A stretch of DNA of 51,410 bases from Clostridia bacterium (GTDB lineage Bacteria; Bacillota; Clostridia; Christensenellales; Borkfalkiaceae): NCBI GenBank assembly GCA_017501885.1, contig JAFVWA010000150.1, forward strand, positions 1 to 51,410. The letters run 5' to 3'. This document shows positions 33,962 to 42,366 of this stretch, in pieces. Each line of letters begins with the position of its first letter. The first letter of the stretch is position 1. Under the pieces are notes generated by a model that saw only the letters and a list, made by a program, of their open reading frames with translations, was not told the origin of the DNA and searched no databases. The position numbers and the translations under genes were made by a program.

Positions 33962-34118
33962 AACTGTTGAACCTTAGGTGGTTCAACAGTGTCTCACTTG
34001 GTTGCGGGGGTGGGATTTGCTTCTCTCGAGCCTCCCGCAAAACAGTCCACTGGACTGTTTTTTCGCCTAAAGGCGAACACGCAACCTAAAGGTTGCTCGC
34101 TCCTAATTCAAATCCCAC
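33962..34118. repeat. hairpin-rich intergenic repeat, copy B, with inverted ends
   Basis: The gene-free stretch 33864-34168 begins with a hairpin (ACTGTTGAACC / GGTTCAACAGT, 33963-33991). TGGTTGCGGGGGTGGGATTTG (33999-34019) follows and equals the 3' terminus of the fMet tRNA, CCA included (34169-34189). GTGGGATTTG (34010-34019) and CAAATCCCAC (34109-34118) are perfect 10-bp inverted ends of a 109-bp unit. It holds the 37-nt block shared with copy A and short hairpins such as ACAGTCCA-CT-GGACTGT, TCGCC-TAAA-GGCGA and GCAACC-TAAA-GGTTGC. No ORF. Confidence 0.65.
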
Positions 34119-34124
34119 TAAGAA

Positions 34125-34160
34125 AAGCAAAAAGAAAAACACCCATCAAAAGATGAGTGT
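34125..34160 (-). terminator. terminator of tRNA-fMet
   Basis: On the minus strand ACACTCATC / GATGGGTGT (34160-34139), followed by TTTTCTTTTTGC, 9 bases after the encoded CCA. Confidence 0.82.
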
Positions 34161-34168
34161 TTTCTTTT

Positions 34169-34246
<78 letters not shown>

Positions 34247-34273
34247 ATACGTTTCGCTCTTTAGCGTGTTATT

Positions 34274-34302
34274 ATAATATAACAATCTGTCTCTTTTGTC
34301 AA
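34274..34302 (-). promoter_or_regulatory. promoter of tRNA-fMet
   Basis: TTGACA (34302-34297), 17 bp, TATTAT (34279-34274), about 27 bp before the mature 5' end. Confidence 0.78.
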
Positions 34303-34342
34303 ATATTTTCGTCAAAAAAATTTAAATATATTTGCCTAAAAC

Positions 34343-34371
34343 TTGAATTTTATATCGCCCTTTGCTAAAAT
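34343..34371 (+). promoter_or_regulatory. leaderless-type promoter of tilS
   Basis: TTGAAT (34343-34348), 17 bp, TAAAAT (34366-34371), then the 6 bases ATATAT and the ATG at 34378. No ribosome binding site. Confidence 0.7.
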
Positions 34372-34377
34372 ATATAT

Positions 34378-35673
34378 ATGTTTGTCAATTTCAACGGCTT
34401 ATTTAATAAGGGAGACCGCGTTGCCGTGGCGCTTTCGGGTGGGAAAGACTCTATGGCGCTTCTTAACGTTCTATTAGACAACGCTCATTCTCTCGACATA
34501 ACTGTCCTTGCGCTTAACGTTGAACACGGTATTCGCGGAAAGGACTCGATAGACGATTCGTTATTCGTAAAGGAATATTGCGCAAAGCGCGGTATCTCCT
34601 TGATAAGTTATGCCGTTGACTGCATTAAGACAAGCAAGGAACAAAAACTTTCCTTAGAACAGGCAGGGAGAAAACTCCGCTACGAGTGCTTTTTTGATGC
34701 AATAAAAAGCGGAAAGTGCGACAAGGTTGCAACCGCCCATCACCAAAGCGACAATGCTGAATCTATCTTATTTAATCTTCTTCGCGGAAGTGCGTCAAAA
34801 GGTCTTTGCGGAATAGAACGCAACTTTGAAAATAAGATTGTTCGCCCATTCCTTGACGTTAGCAGAGAGCAAATTGACGAATATATTGACAAAAATGCCA
34901 TACCTTTCGTTACCGACCAAACCAACTTTGACGACGACTACACGAGAAACCATTTAAGGCTTAACGTTATCCCACAAATTAAAAAGGTATTCCCCGAAAT
35001 GGAAAAAAGCCTTAGCCGTCTTGCTGACGTTGTAAAAATAGAAGATGAGTTTTTAGACAGACTCGCAAACGAGTCGGTGGTTATAAACGACGATACGGCA
35101 CATATCAAACTCCCGTGCGCAAAGGCGTTGTTTAATCGCGCGGTAGTCATTGCCCTTAAAGGTTTAGGCGTAAAAAAAGATTGGGAAAAGTCGCATATTG
35201 ACAGCGTTTATTCGCTAACCGAAAAGCAAAACGGCGCTAAAGTTAACCTACTTTGTGGAATAACCGCCATTCGCGAATACGATAAAATCACCTTTTGTCG
35301 CTTCCAAGACAACACCGACATTAAAATACCCTTTTTGGATGGAAATTTTAGTTTTGGAGAGCGCAACATTGCAATAAAGAAAGTTGCCCAAACTCAAGGC
35401 TTAGACCTTAAATCGGGACTATATTTAGACTTTGACAAAATCCCTCACTCAGCAGTAATTCGCACACCACAAAACGGTGACGTGTTTACAAAGTTTGGCG
35501 GTGGCACGAAAAAACTTTGCGATTACTTAACGGACAAAAAAATCCCGCAAAGACTTCGCGCCTCGCTTCCCGTCATTGCTGACGACAACGTGGTTTATGC
35601 TATTTTTGGAATAAGCGTTAGCGAACTTTCTAAAGTAGACGAAAAAACCAAAACGATTGTAGAAATTATATAA
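34378..35673 (+). CDS. tilS: tRNA(Ile)-lysidine synthase
   Basis: A 431-residue enzyme that converts C34 of tRNA-Ile(CAT) to lysidine. The PP-loop SGGKDS lies at 20-25; HHQSDNAES and LCGIERNFENKIVRPFL are typical N-terminal domain features. A TilS substrate-binding domain (about 215-320) and C-terminal domain (about 350-431; VRTPQNGDVFTKFGGGTKKLCDYL-like) complete the long form. The ATG has no Shine-Dalgarno and lies 6 bp after its -10 box. It is divergent from tRNA-fMet. Confidence 0.95.
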   Translation: MFVNFNGLFNKGDRVAVALSGGKDSMALLNVLLDNAHSLDITVLALNVEHGIRGKDSIDDSLFVKEYCAKRGISLISYAVDCIKTSKEQKLSLEQAGRKLRYECFFDAIKSGKCDKVATAHHQSDNAESILFNLLRGSASKGLCGIERNFENKIVRPFLDVSREQIDEYIDKNAIPFVTDQTNFDDDYTRNHLRLNVIPQIKKVFPEMEKSLSRLADVVKIEDEFLDRLANESVVINDDTAHIKLPCAKALFNRAVVIALKGLGVKKDWEKSHIDSVYSLTEKQNGAKVNLLCGITAIREYDKITFCRFQDNTDIKIPFLDGNFSFGERNIAIKKVAQTQGLDLKSGLYLDFDKIPHSAVIRTPQNGDVFTKFGGGTKKLCDYLTDKKIPQRLRASLPVIADDNVVYAIFGISVSELSKVDEKTKTIVEII

Positions 35674-35680
35674 ACACCTA

Positions 35681-35709
35681 AAAAGGCTTGGCGAACGCCA
35701 AGCCTTTTT
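35681..35709 (+). terminator. terminator of tilS
   Basis: 13-bp stem AAAAGGCTTGGCG / CGCCAAGCCTTTT with loop AA and a T5 end. Confidence 0.88.
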
Positions 35710-35800
35710 ATAACTTTATATTACTTATTTTTAATTTTTATTGTATATTTTTGCTTAGAAATATAACTATATCGACTTTTTGTTAAGTTTTTGAAATTTT

Positions 35801-35828
35801 TAACGGCTTGCTAAAAAGCAAGCCGTTA
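35801..35828 (-). terminator. hairpin after the second AraC gene
   Basis: 12-bp stem TAACGGCTTGCT / AGCAAGCCGTTA, loop AAAA, 8 bases after the stop codon. The minus-strand flank is AAAAATTTC rather than a U run, so termination may be weak. Confidence 0.55.
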
Positions 35829-35836
35829 TTTATGTT

Positions 35837-36679
35837 TTATTTTGCTTTCCCAGATGGGGGAACGCCGAGTATTTTTTTATAGTTGTGGTAAAAGGTTGTA
35901 TATTGATTATAGCCAACGGCAATAGCCGCGTCCATTGCACCCATTCCTTCTTTAATGAGTTTTGCAGAATGATAAATCTTTTTAATGGTTACGTAGCGGT
36001 TAACCGAGATATTCATGCTGCTTACAAACTTATGACAAAGAGTAGACTTACTAATAAACAAGGCGTTTGCAATTTGGTCTAAAGACAATGGGCTTTCTAT
36101 GTTTTTGGAAACGTATTCAACTGCCTTTTTGACAATGGGATCAACCGACATTGGGAATCCACCCATACTGCTTTTGGTGAAGATTTTTTCAAGTTCCCTA
36201 ATAAGGTCTAAAATTTTTGCAAGCGCGAAAAGTGGAAGCATTTTTTCATCTTTTCCATGCGCGATTTGGAACATGATGTTTTTAATCTCGGTGTCTTCAA
36301 GAAGGTCTCTTGGTATAACCCTAAAACCGTGAACGTTAGAAAAAATTTCCCTATCGAGAACAAGTCCACCGACAGACAAAATCTCGTAAAGTTTATCCAA
36401 GTCAAACATAACGACTATGCGCTCGTAAGCGCCGTCACCAATCGTTTCTAACGAATGAATTTCGTGCGGTGGCACGAAAATAACGTCGCCCTTGTTAACA
36501 AGATACTCTTCGCCTTCAATAAGGTATTTAATTTTTCCTTGCATCAAATACAAAATTTCAAACTGGCGATGCGAGTATGGCGGAGAACCGTCTGTGCGCC
36601 CCGGTTTAACGTTAGTTAAGGAGTGGTGAAAGCAAAAATCATCAACCAACGTGTTGTATGCAGTAATTATTTGTCCCAT
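35837..36679 (-). CDS. AraC-family regulator with N-terminal cupin
   Basis: A 280-residue regulator. Residues about 25-105 form a cupin-type sensor: HRQFEILYLMQGKIKYLIEGEEY then GDVIFVPPHEIHS. The C-terminal helix-turn-helix pair reads LSLDQIANALFISKSTLCHKF and MGAMDAAIAVGYNQYTTFYHNYKKILGVPPSGK. It is divergent from the ferritin-like gene and probably controls it, with a 21-bp dyad between. The gene has a leaderless-type promoter and no Shine-Dalgarno. Confidence 0.92.
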   Translation of the reverse strand: MGQIITAYNTLVDDFCFHHSLTNVKPGRTDGSPPYSHRQFEILYLMQGKIKYLIEGEEYLVNKGDVIFVPPHEIHSLETIGDGAYERIVVMFDLDKLYEILSVGGLVLDREIFSNVHGFRVIPRDLLEDTEIKNIMFQIAHGKDEKMLPLFALAKILDLIRELEKIFTKSSMGGFPMSVDPIVKKAVEYVSKNIESPLSLDQIANALFISKSTLCHKFVSSMNISVNRYVTIKKIYHSAKLIKEGMGAMDAAIAVGYNQYTTFYHNYKKILGVPPSGKAK

Positions 36680-36685
36680 ATTTAA

Positions 36686-36714
36686 ATTGTATCAAAATGT
36701 TTTCAAGAATGCAA
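36686..36714 (-). promoter_or_regulatory. leaderless-type promoter of the cupin-AraC gene
   Basis: TTGCAT (36714-36709), 17 bp, TACAAT (36691-36686), then 6 bases and the ATG at 36679. Confidence 0.68.
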
Positions 36715-36736
36715 TGGTTTAAGCAAAATATTTAAA

Positions 36737-36757
36737 ATCTTGCAAATACCGCAAGAT
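36737..36757. promoter_or_regulatory. 21-bp dyad, candidate operator
   Basis: ATCTTGC-AAATACC-GCAAGAT: perfect 7-bp arms and a 7-bp centre, in the 143-bp gap between the AraC gene and the ferritin-like gene. It is 22 bp upstream of the AraC -35 and about 80 bp upstream of the ferritin-like ATG. A clear -35/-10 for the latter was not found (only TAATAT near 36789). Confidence 0.5.
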
Positions 36758-36822
36758 AATGCAATCAACTTTTGAAAGGCGACCGCATAATATGAAGCGA
36801 ATATCTAAAAAAGGGGGCAAAT

Positions 36823-38121
36823 ATGAATCCGTTTAATCAAAAACCAATGAGTTTGCTTAGCAGTTTTCAAAACTGGAAAGAACTTTACCCAAAACCGTAT
36901 AACAAACACGAAGTGGACCCGTATACCAAAACGCGAATAATCCTTATGAACGGCACGGAGTTTGAAGCCAACTGGTTTTCGCACAACTTTGCTCGGCACG
37001 TTACCGACAACGACTTGCGCCGTGAACTTGCTGTGGTTAGATCTATCGAAAAGCAACAGCAAATTAAAATTTCCTTACTTAAACCTTGTAACGAAAGCGC
37101 GTTGGAACATACTATTTCTTACGAACAGTTAGCCGTAGACTTAACGGCAGAACTCGCCAAACGAGAAAGCGACTGCTACGTTAAAAAGGCGCTTGACTTT
37201 GCTTTGCTTGAAGACTTTGACCACTTATACCGCTACGCTAACCTTCTTGAAATGGAGCAAGGCATTCAGTCGGAACGTTTAGTGGGAAAATATACCGAGA
37301 TAATGCCCGGAAGACCTACTATTTCTCATCATAGATTCAACAAGGATAACGTAAAGCGCAACATCAATTCCAAGACTGCCGATAAACAGACGGTGCTAAA
37401 CACCATGATTATCACCGCAGCTGAGCAACAGACGATGAACTATTACATGAACATAACAAATCTTGCAACAAACGACCTTTCAAGAAAAGTTTACATGGAA
37501 ATAGCGCAAGTGGAAGAAGAACACGTTACGCAATACGAATCACTTATGGACAGCAGTGCAACTTGGCTTGAAATGTTACTGTGGCACGAGTATTGCGAAT
37601 GTTATTTGTATTGGTCTTGCTACGTTACCGAAACGGACGCTTACGTAAAAGCGCTTTGGGAAGAAAATCTCGACATGGAAATAGCGCACCTTAAAAAGGC
37701 AGCCGAACTGTTGGAAAAATTTGAAGGCAAACATTGGCAAGAGGTTATTCCTGACGGCGAATTCCCTGCGCCTATATCACTTCACGAAAATATTGAATAC
37801 GTTAGAGGCATTTTGGGAACTACCGTGCAATACACGGGGCTTCTTGACGACTATGTAAACGTAAACGAACTGCCTGCCGACGCAAACTTCTTCCAATATC
37901 AAAGAGTGATAAACCCAACCACCGAAATAGTGCCGAGCCACCTTGTTATTGACGCGCACATTAGAAGTTATGGCAAAGATTACCGCTTTGAAGTTGCGCC
38001 AAACCCCATTAAAGAACTTCGCAACCGCACCTTAGACAACACGCAAGTTGGAAGAACGCCCGACACCGCACAAAGCACCGACTTCTTCTGCAACTTTGAC
38101 CGAACGAAAAAAGATAAATAA
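36823..38121 (+). CDS. Ferritin-like diiron protein of unknown function
   Basis: A 432-residue helical protein I cannot name. Its second bundle (about 188-300) carries a complete ferritin-type ligand set: Glu201, Glu231-x2-His234, Glu256 and Glu286-x2-His289. An earlier helical part (about 84-165) has a similar but incomplete pattern (Glu96, Glu101, Asp131-x2-His134), suggesting a duplicated domain that lost its site. The last 90 residues look mostly beta-like and non-helical. No signal peptide. Two-electron oxidation or oxygen or peroxide handling would fit an anaerobe that also has rubrerythrin. AAGGGGG precedes the ATG; divergent from an AraC regulator. Confidence 0.72.
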   Translation: MNPFNQKPMSLLSSFQNWKELYPKPYNKHEVDPYTKTRIILMNGTEFEANWFSHNFARHVTDNDLRRELAVVRSIEKQQQIKISLLKPCNESALEHTISYEQLAVDLTAELAKRESDCYVKKALDFALLEDFDHLYRYANLLEMEQGIQSERLVGKYTEIMPGRPTISHHRFNKDNVKRNINSKTADKQTVLNTMIITAAEQQTMNYYMNITNLATNDLSRKVYMEIAQVEEEHVTQYESLMDSSATWLEMLLWHEYCECYLYWSCYVTETDAYVKALWEENLDMEIAHLKKAAELLEKFEGKHWQEVIPDGEFPAPISLHENIEYVRGILGTTVQYTGLLDDYVNVNELPADANFFQYQRVINPTTEIVPSHLVIDAHIRSYGKDYRFEVAPNPIKELRNRTLDNTQVGRTPDTAQSTDFFCNFDRTKKDK

Positions 38122-38142
38122 CTACACGTTTTAACCAAACAA

Positions 38143-38173
38143 AAACGGCTCTTGCTAATCGCAAGAGCCGTTT
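38143..38173. terminator. bidirectional terminator between the ferritin-like gene and hppA
   Basis: 13-bp stem AAACGGCTCTTGC / GCAAGAGCCGTTT, followed by GTTTTTT on the plus strand and T-rich on the minus strand side. Confidence 0.88.
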
Positions 38174-38186
38174 GTTTTTTACCATA

Positions 38187-40361
38187 TTATAAGATTCCAA
38201 TAAGACCGCTGAGTGCCGCGATTAAAACGAATAAGGTAGTTGCAACGGTTGACATCATTTTAATAAAGATATCAAGCGCAACGCCAACAACGTCTTTACG
38301 AGTATCACCTATAGTGTCGCCCGTAACAGCCGCCTTATGAGCGGCAGAGCCTTTGCCGTGACCTTCTAATTTTCCTTGTTCGATATACTTCTTAGCATTG
38401 TCGAAGGCACCGCCAGAGTTACCCATAAATATTGCACGTGGAATAGCAACGATGGTTGCACCAAGCAAGATGCCAAGAACGAAGTTAAGCCCAAAGATTG
38501 CACCACCAATAAGTGGAACGGCAAGAGCGATAATTGATGGGAACAACATTCTCTTTAACGCAGAACCCGTTGCAATGTGAACTAACTCGTTATAATCGGG
38601 ATCTTTTTCACCCTTTAAGATTGCAGGGTCAGAAAGTTGTCTATCGCCAACGTTAGCAAGTTCTTTTGCCGAACGAATAGTGTTGTCGGTAAGAATAGAA
38701 CAGAAGAATTCAATTAGCGCACCGCCAATAATCAAGCCTGCAACAATTGTAATTAAAGGCATACCTGCAAATACAAGTGGTGAAGTATAATTGCCTATAA
38801 ATGCAACGATAAGTGAAACGGTTGCAAATGCAGCAGAACCGATTGCAAAACCCTTGCCAATAGCAGCGGTAGTGTTACCAACAGAGTCTAACTTGTCGGT
38901 AATAACACGAACTTCTGGTGCTAAGTGACAAGATTCTGCCAAACCACCAGCATTGTCTGCAATAGGACCGAAAGCATCGATAGAAACAGTTGTTCCAACG
39001 AAAGATAGCATGCCGAGTGATGCGATTGCTATGCCATAGAATCCACCAAGCAACCCCGAGAGAAGCAATGAGATTGCGATTATAGAAATGGGATACAAGC
39101 AAGAACGAGAGCCTACCGCATCGCCCTTTGTAACTACGAAGGCTTCGCCTTCAACAGAATATTCTGCAATTTGCTTTGTTGGTTTATATTTATCACTTGT
39201 GTAGTATTCGGTAATAGTTCCAATGGCAACACCACTTATAATACCAAGCACGGCACAAATCCAAGGAGATGCCCAACCTGCTTTAAAATCTAAAACGTTT
39301 TTAAGGGTTTCCGAACCAACTTTACCAAAAGCAAAATACGCAGCAAGACCACAAGTTAAAACTGAAAAACCAGCCGATATATAGGTGGCAAGGTTAAGTT
39401 CTTTGGACGGATCGTCGCCCATCTTTTTGATTTGAGCATAGAAAAGACCAATAATACAACCGAGCAAACCGCCACCCGCAACAACTAACGGGAAGATGTA
39501 TGCAGAAGTAAAGATAGCGCCTGTCATGCCAGAAATAAGGCTGATTGCAACAACGATAGAAGCAGTCATTGTAGCAACAAAACTTTCTAAAAGGTCGGAA
39601 CAGTTGCCAGCGATATCGTTAACGTTGTCGCCTATAAAGTCTGCAATTACGTTTGGAACACGGCTATCGTCTTCTGGTAAATCGTTACGGATTTTACCTA
39701 AGATATCAGCAGAAATATCCGCCGCCTTGGTAAAGTTTCCGCCTGCAACACGGTTAAACATAGCAACGGTAGAGCAACCTAAAGAATAAGTAGTAACTCT
39801 CATAACCGAAGAGTTTGTAAGTAACGCATCTATAAACACGATACCGCAACCTTGGTAAGCCTGAATACCGCTACCAGATAAAGTAGCAAGTTCCGTTTGA
39901 GGACCAACGCCACTAATGATAACGACTAATAATAAGCCGAGAAGTCCCATGGCTTGAACGGAAAGACCACTTACCGAACCGCCACCGAGCGCAACCTTAA
40001 CGGTTTTTCCGATAGAAAGCGATTCTTTAGCAACGTTAGCAGTTCTAACGTTAGCGTAAGTAGCGCTCTTCATACCTAAAATACAAACCACACTACTCAT
40101 CAACGCGCCTAAAATATAAGTAAGACCGCTATACTTTTCGATAAACAAAGAAAACAAAGCCGCAATGGATAAAACAACTATTCCAATTGTGGTGAATTCC
40201 TTTTTAAGGAAAACGCCAGCGCCCTCACGAATAATAGCGCTCATTTTCACCATACGCTCGTTGCCTTCTTTCATTCTCTTAATGTTTACGTAATTGTAAA
40301 CAACGTAAACAAGTGCAAGAACGCAAATTCCGAGCATGGCAAACAACCACACTTTACTCAT
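38187..40361 (-). CDS. hppA: Membrane-bound ion-translocating pyrophosphatase (K+-dependent type)
   Basis: A 724-residue integral membrane enzyme that couples pyrophosphate hydrolysis to H+ or Na+ pumping. The hydrolytic centre reads TKAADISADILGK, RVPNVIADFIGDNVNDIAGN (Asp-rich) and GPIADNAGG. GNTTAAIGKGFAIGSAAF has Ala where K+-independent enzymes have Lys, so it is predicted to need K+. The canonical GDNVGD...AADLFES is here GDNVNDIAGNCSDLLES, a variant seen in part of the family. About sixteen helices. AAGGGGTG precedes the ATG. It conserves energy from biosynthetic pyrophosphate. Confidence 0.94.
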   Translation of the reverse strand: MSKVWLFAMLGICVLALVYVVYNYVNIKRMKEGNERMVKMSAIIREGAGVFLKKEFTTIGIVVLSIAALFSLFIEKYSGLTYILGALMSSVVCILGMKSATYANVRTANVAKESLSIGKTVKVALGGGSVSGLSVQAMGLLGLLLVVIISGVGPQTELATLSGSGIQAYQGCGIVFIDALLTNSSVMRVTTYSLGCSTVAMFNRVAGGNFTKAADISADILGKIRNDLPEDDSRVPNVIADFIGDNVNDIAGNCSDLLESFVATMTASIVVAISLISGMTGAIFTSAYIFPLVVAGGGLLGCIIGLFYAQIKKMGDDPSKELNLATYISAGFSVLTCGLAAYFAFGKVGSETLKNVLDFKAGWASPWICAVLGIISGVAIGTITEYYTSDKYKPTKQIAEYSVEGEAFVVTKGDAVGSRSCLYPISIIAISLLLSGLLGGFYGIAIASLGMLSFVGTTVSIDAFGPIADNAGGLAESCHLAPEVRVITDKLDSVGNTTAAIGKGFAIGSAAFATVSLIVAFIGNYTSPLVFAGMPLITIVAGLIIGGALIEFFCSILTDNTIRSAKELANVGDRQLSDPAILKGEKDPDYNELVHIATGSALKRMLFPSIIALAVPLIGGAIFGLNFVLGILLGATIVAIPRAIFMGNSGGAFDNAKKYIEQGKLEGHGKGSAAHKAAVTGDTIGDTRKDVVGVALDIFIKMMSTVATTLFVLIAALSGLIGIL

Positions 40362-40383
40362 AAAACACCCCTTTTGTGTTAAT

Positions 40384-40400
40384 TAGTGGTAAAACCACTA
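40384..40400 (-). promoter_or_regulatory. hairpin in the hppA leader
   Basis: TAGTGGT-AAA-ACCACTA, a perfect 7-bp stem between the start codon and a TATACT -10 candidate (near 40410). The -35 is weak. An operator or RNA stabiliser is possible. Confidence 0.4.
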
Positions 40401-40493
40401 TTAATTACAGTATATCATACGTAAAACAAAAATTAAATACCATTTTTTTGAAAAATCTTTATACATTAGGACACAAAACCTTGCTAAAAAAGT

Positions 40494-40520
40494 GGCGTGG
40501 TCGCAGAATGCGACCACGCC
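40494..40520 (-). terminator. terminator of the fliB unit
   Basis: 12-bp stem GGCGTGGTCGCA / TGCGACCACGCC, followed by ACTTTTTT on the minus strand. Confidence 0.85.
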
Positions 40521-40534
40521 TAACTTATACATTA

Positions 40535-41473
40535 TTATATCTCTATAAACTTATAACAAACTAAAAACAGTTTGTTTAGGTTGTTTTGTGAATATTCCAC
40601 TTCTAAAGAATATTCGCGAACTGCGTCTACTACAAGTTCAAACAAGTCTTTTTGTTCTGCCCTTTCGTTATCAATTATGCTTTTTATAACCAACCACGAG
40701 TATATACACGCTATCGCTCTTGCGCGAACCCACATGGTGTCTTCCGCATCCGACAAGTGTCTATATAAACTGTTAACTAAAAACTGTTCGGCTATCGTTG
40801 TTAAGTCCTGCTCGGTTGCCGTTAGGCGCTTTCCTTTTATTCTTTTAAGCCTTTTGCCCCACGACTTGTCTACTCTCTCTAACGATAAAAGCGTTTTTAT
40901 AATCCTCTTTAAGTCTTGTTCTTTAATCTCTGCTTTGCAAAGTTTTATCGTCTTTTGTATTCTGTCGTTTATTGATAGGCTTCTATCTTGCAAAATATCT
41001 ATCGCCTTTTTCCTAAAATCAAGCACGTTCTTTTGGTTAAAGTCAAGTTGTTCTTGCTCACCATCGACGCTTACTAAAACTTGCTCGATTTTTTCTTGGC
41101 TTGACAAAATTATTCTTGAAGCTTCTTCGCAACAAAACCCTAACCCTGTTTCTTCTATCCCGTTAAAAAAACTTCTAAACCTTGGGTGGTCGCTACACAC
41201 TTGACATAAACTTTCTTCACCTAAGTTGATTATAATTTCGCATAGCCCCTTTTCGTTAAGGAATGCGCACCTACCCTTTTTGTCCGCCTTAAACTTGGCT
41301 TTCTTAAAGTTGACGCCTTGTTTTAATTTATCCTTAAAAGCCGACTTCTCATTTTGGTAAGCCGTCAAGGTTTTGTCGTCTATGCACATTTCCCAACCCG
41401 CGCAACAGGTATGCTTGCACTTTTCCGCCACGCATTGAAATTTAGGATAGTAATTTAGAATATACTTTTTCAT
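40535..41473 (-). CDS. FliB-family (flagellin lysine-N-methylase-like) cysteine-rich protein
   Basis: A 312-residue protein of the YkgJ/FliB type. The N-terminal half carries a Cys set: C14, C19, C23, C24 and C30 (FQCVAEKCKHTCCAGWEMC), then CAFLNEKGLCEI, LCQVCSDHPRF and FCCEEA, which could bind zinc or an iron-sulphur cluster. The C-terminal half is helical. Characterised FliB methylates flagellin lysines, yet no flagellar gene is in the window, and many non-motile Clostridia have FliB-like proteins whose target is unknown. It starts 12 bases after the PhnP-like gene, so the two are one transcript. Confidence 0.83.
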   Translation of the reverse strand: MKKYILNYYPKFQCVAEKCKHTCCAGWEMCIDDKTLTAYQNEKSAFKDKLKQGVNFKKAKFKADKKGRCAFLNEKGLCEIIINLGEESLCQVCSDHPRFRSFFNGIEETGLGFCCEEASRIILSSQEKIEQVLVSVDGEQEQLDFNQKNVLDFRKKAIDILQDRSLSINDRIQKTIKLCKAEIKEQDLKRIIKTLLSLERVDKSWGKRLKRIKGKRLTATEQDLTTIAEQFLVNSLYRHLSDAEDTMWVRARAIACIYSWLVIKSIIDNERAEQKDLFELVVDAVREYSLEVEYSQNNLNKLFLVCYKFIEI

Positions 41474-41485
41474 TCGTCTGTCTTT

Positions 41486-42316
41486 TTATAAGTCAAGTTC
41501 TAATCCATCATAGGACACTTTAAGTCCGCGCTTTTCTGCATTTTCGCAAAGTTCTTCATGCAACGGATTTGCATTGTGCGAAAAATGGTTTACGTAAAGA
41601 ATAGTTTTAGAATGTATCGCACCCATATCTTTTAGCCTTTTTGTTAGTCTTTCAACGTTGTCAAGTCCCATGTGAGTGCTAAAGTCTTCAATGGGCAAAT
41701 CCACGTTGGTGCAATCAAACGATATAAAATCGTATTTTACGCCCTTTTCTTTTATCCAATCTAATACTGAATCTAAGAAAAAGCCCGTATCGTGCGCGTA
41801 TAAAATCTTCTTTTCACCTTGCTCTATTTGGTAAATAAACCCCGTCATACTTCCATGACGTGCAGGAAGTGCAACTATTTCATAATCGCCCAAAGTAAAT
41901 TTATCAAAAGCATTAACCACCCTAAACTCTATCAAATCTCTAACGCCTTGGCTCATTGTGTCGGTAAACTTTAAGTATTTTTGATATACCGTTTCCGACC
42001 CGATTATAATTATTTTTTCCTTTAAGTTGGGCGCGCACCAATGCCCACGAACGTTTAATTCTTGTGGATAAAAATGATCGCCGTGTTCGTGGGTAATAAG
42101 CAAATACTTAACCTTAAAAAGTTCTAATTCATTATTTAGCGCGTGCATGTATGTATCGGCAGGCAAGTCTATCAATAAATCTTGGTTGATAATAGCTTGA
42201 GAACGCGTCCTAATATTTTTGCCTTTTCTTTTTCTCGCTTCTTTGCAATATTCACAGTCGCAAAACACCGCAGGAAACCCTTCAGCCGCCGCCGTTCCCA
42301 AATACTTAAACTTCAT
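41486..42316 (-). CDS. MBL-fold metallo-hydrolase (PhnP-like), second copy
   Basis: A 276-residue paralogue of the 32965-33807 protein, with the same C19-x-C21-x2-C24 cluster and metal site H76-x-H78-x-D80-H81 (HEHGDH), then ARHGSMTGF, YAHDTGFFLDS and the DGLELDL end. The two differ enough to be separate paralogues rather than a recent copy. It starts 50 bases after the alpha/beta hydrolase (AAGGGG site) and is followed by fliB after 12 bases. Phosphodiester cleavage is the best family-level guess. Confidence 0.86.
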   Translation of the reverse strand: MKFKYLGTAAAEGFPAVFCDCEYCKEARKRKGKNIRTRSQAIINQDLLIDLPADTYMHALNNELELFKVKYLLITHEHGDHFYPQELNVRGHWCAPNLKEKIIIIGSETVYQKYLKFTDTMSQGVRDLIEFRVVNAFDKFTLGDYEIVALPARHGSMTGFIYQIEQGEKKILYAHDTGFFLDSVLDWIKEKGVKYDFISFDCTNVDLPIEDFSTHMGLDNVERLTKRLKDMGAIHSKTILYVNHFSHNANPLHEELCENAEKRGLKVSYDGLELDL

Positions 42317-42366
42317 AAATATCCCCTTCTATTCTTAACTTTTAATCAATGTCCCAAAAACTAACT

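Noticed and set aside
28890-34118. The palindrome strings as a CRISPR array
   Set aside because: Repeats are not evenly spaced and there are only two copies, 5 kb apart; no cas gene is nearby.
36823-37062. Opposite-strand open frames inside real genes (for example within 36805-37062 and 38009-38200)
   Set aside because: They overlap well-supported genes on the other strand and have no ribosome binding site or recognisable product.
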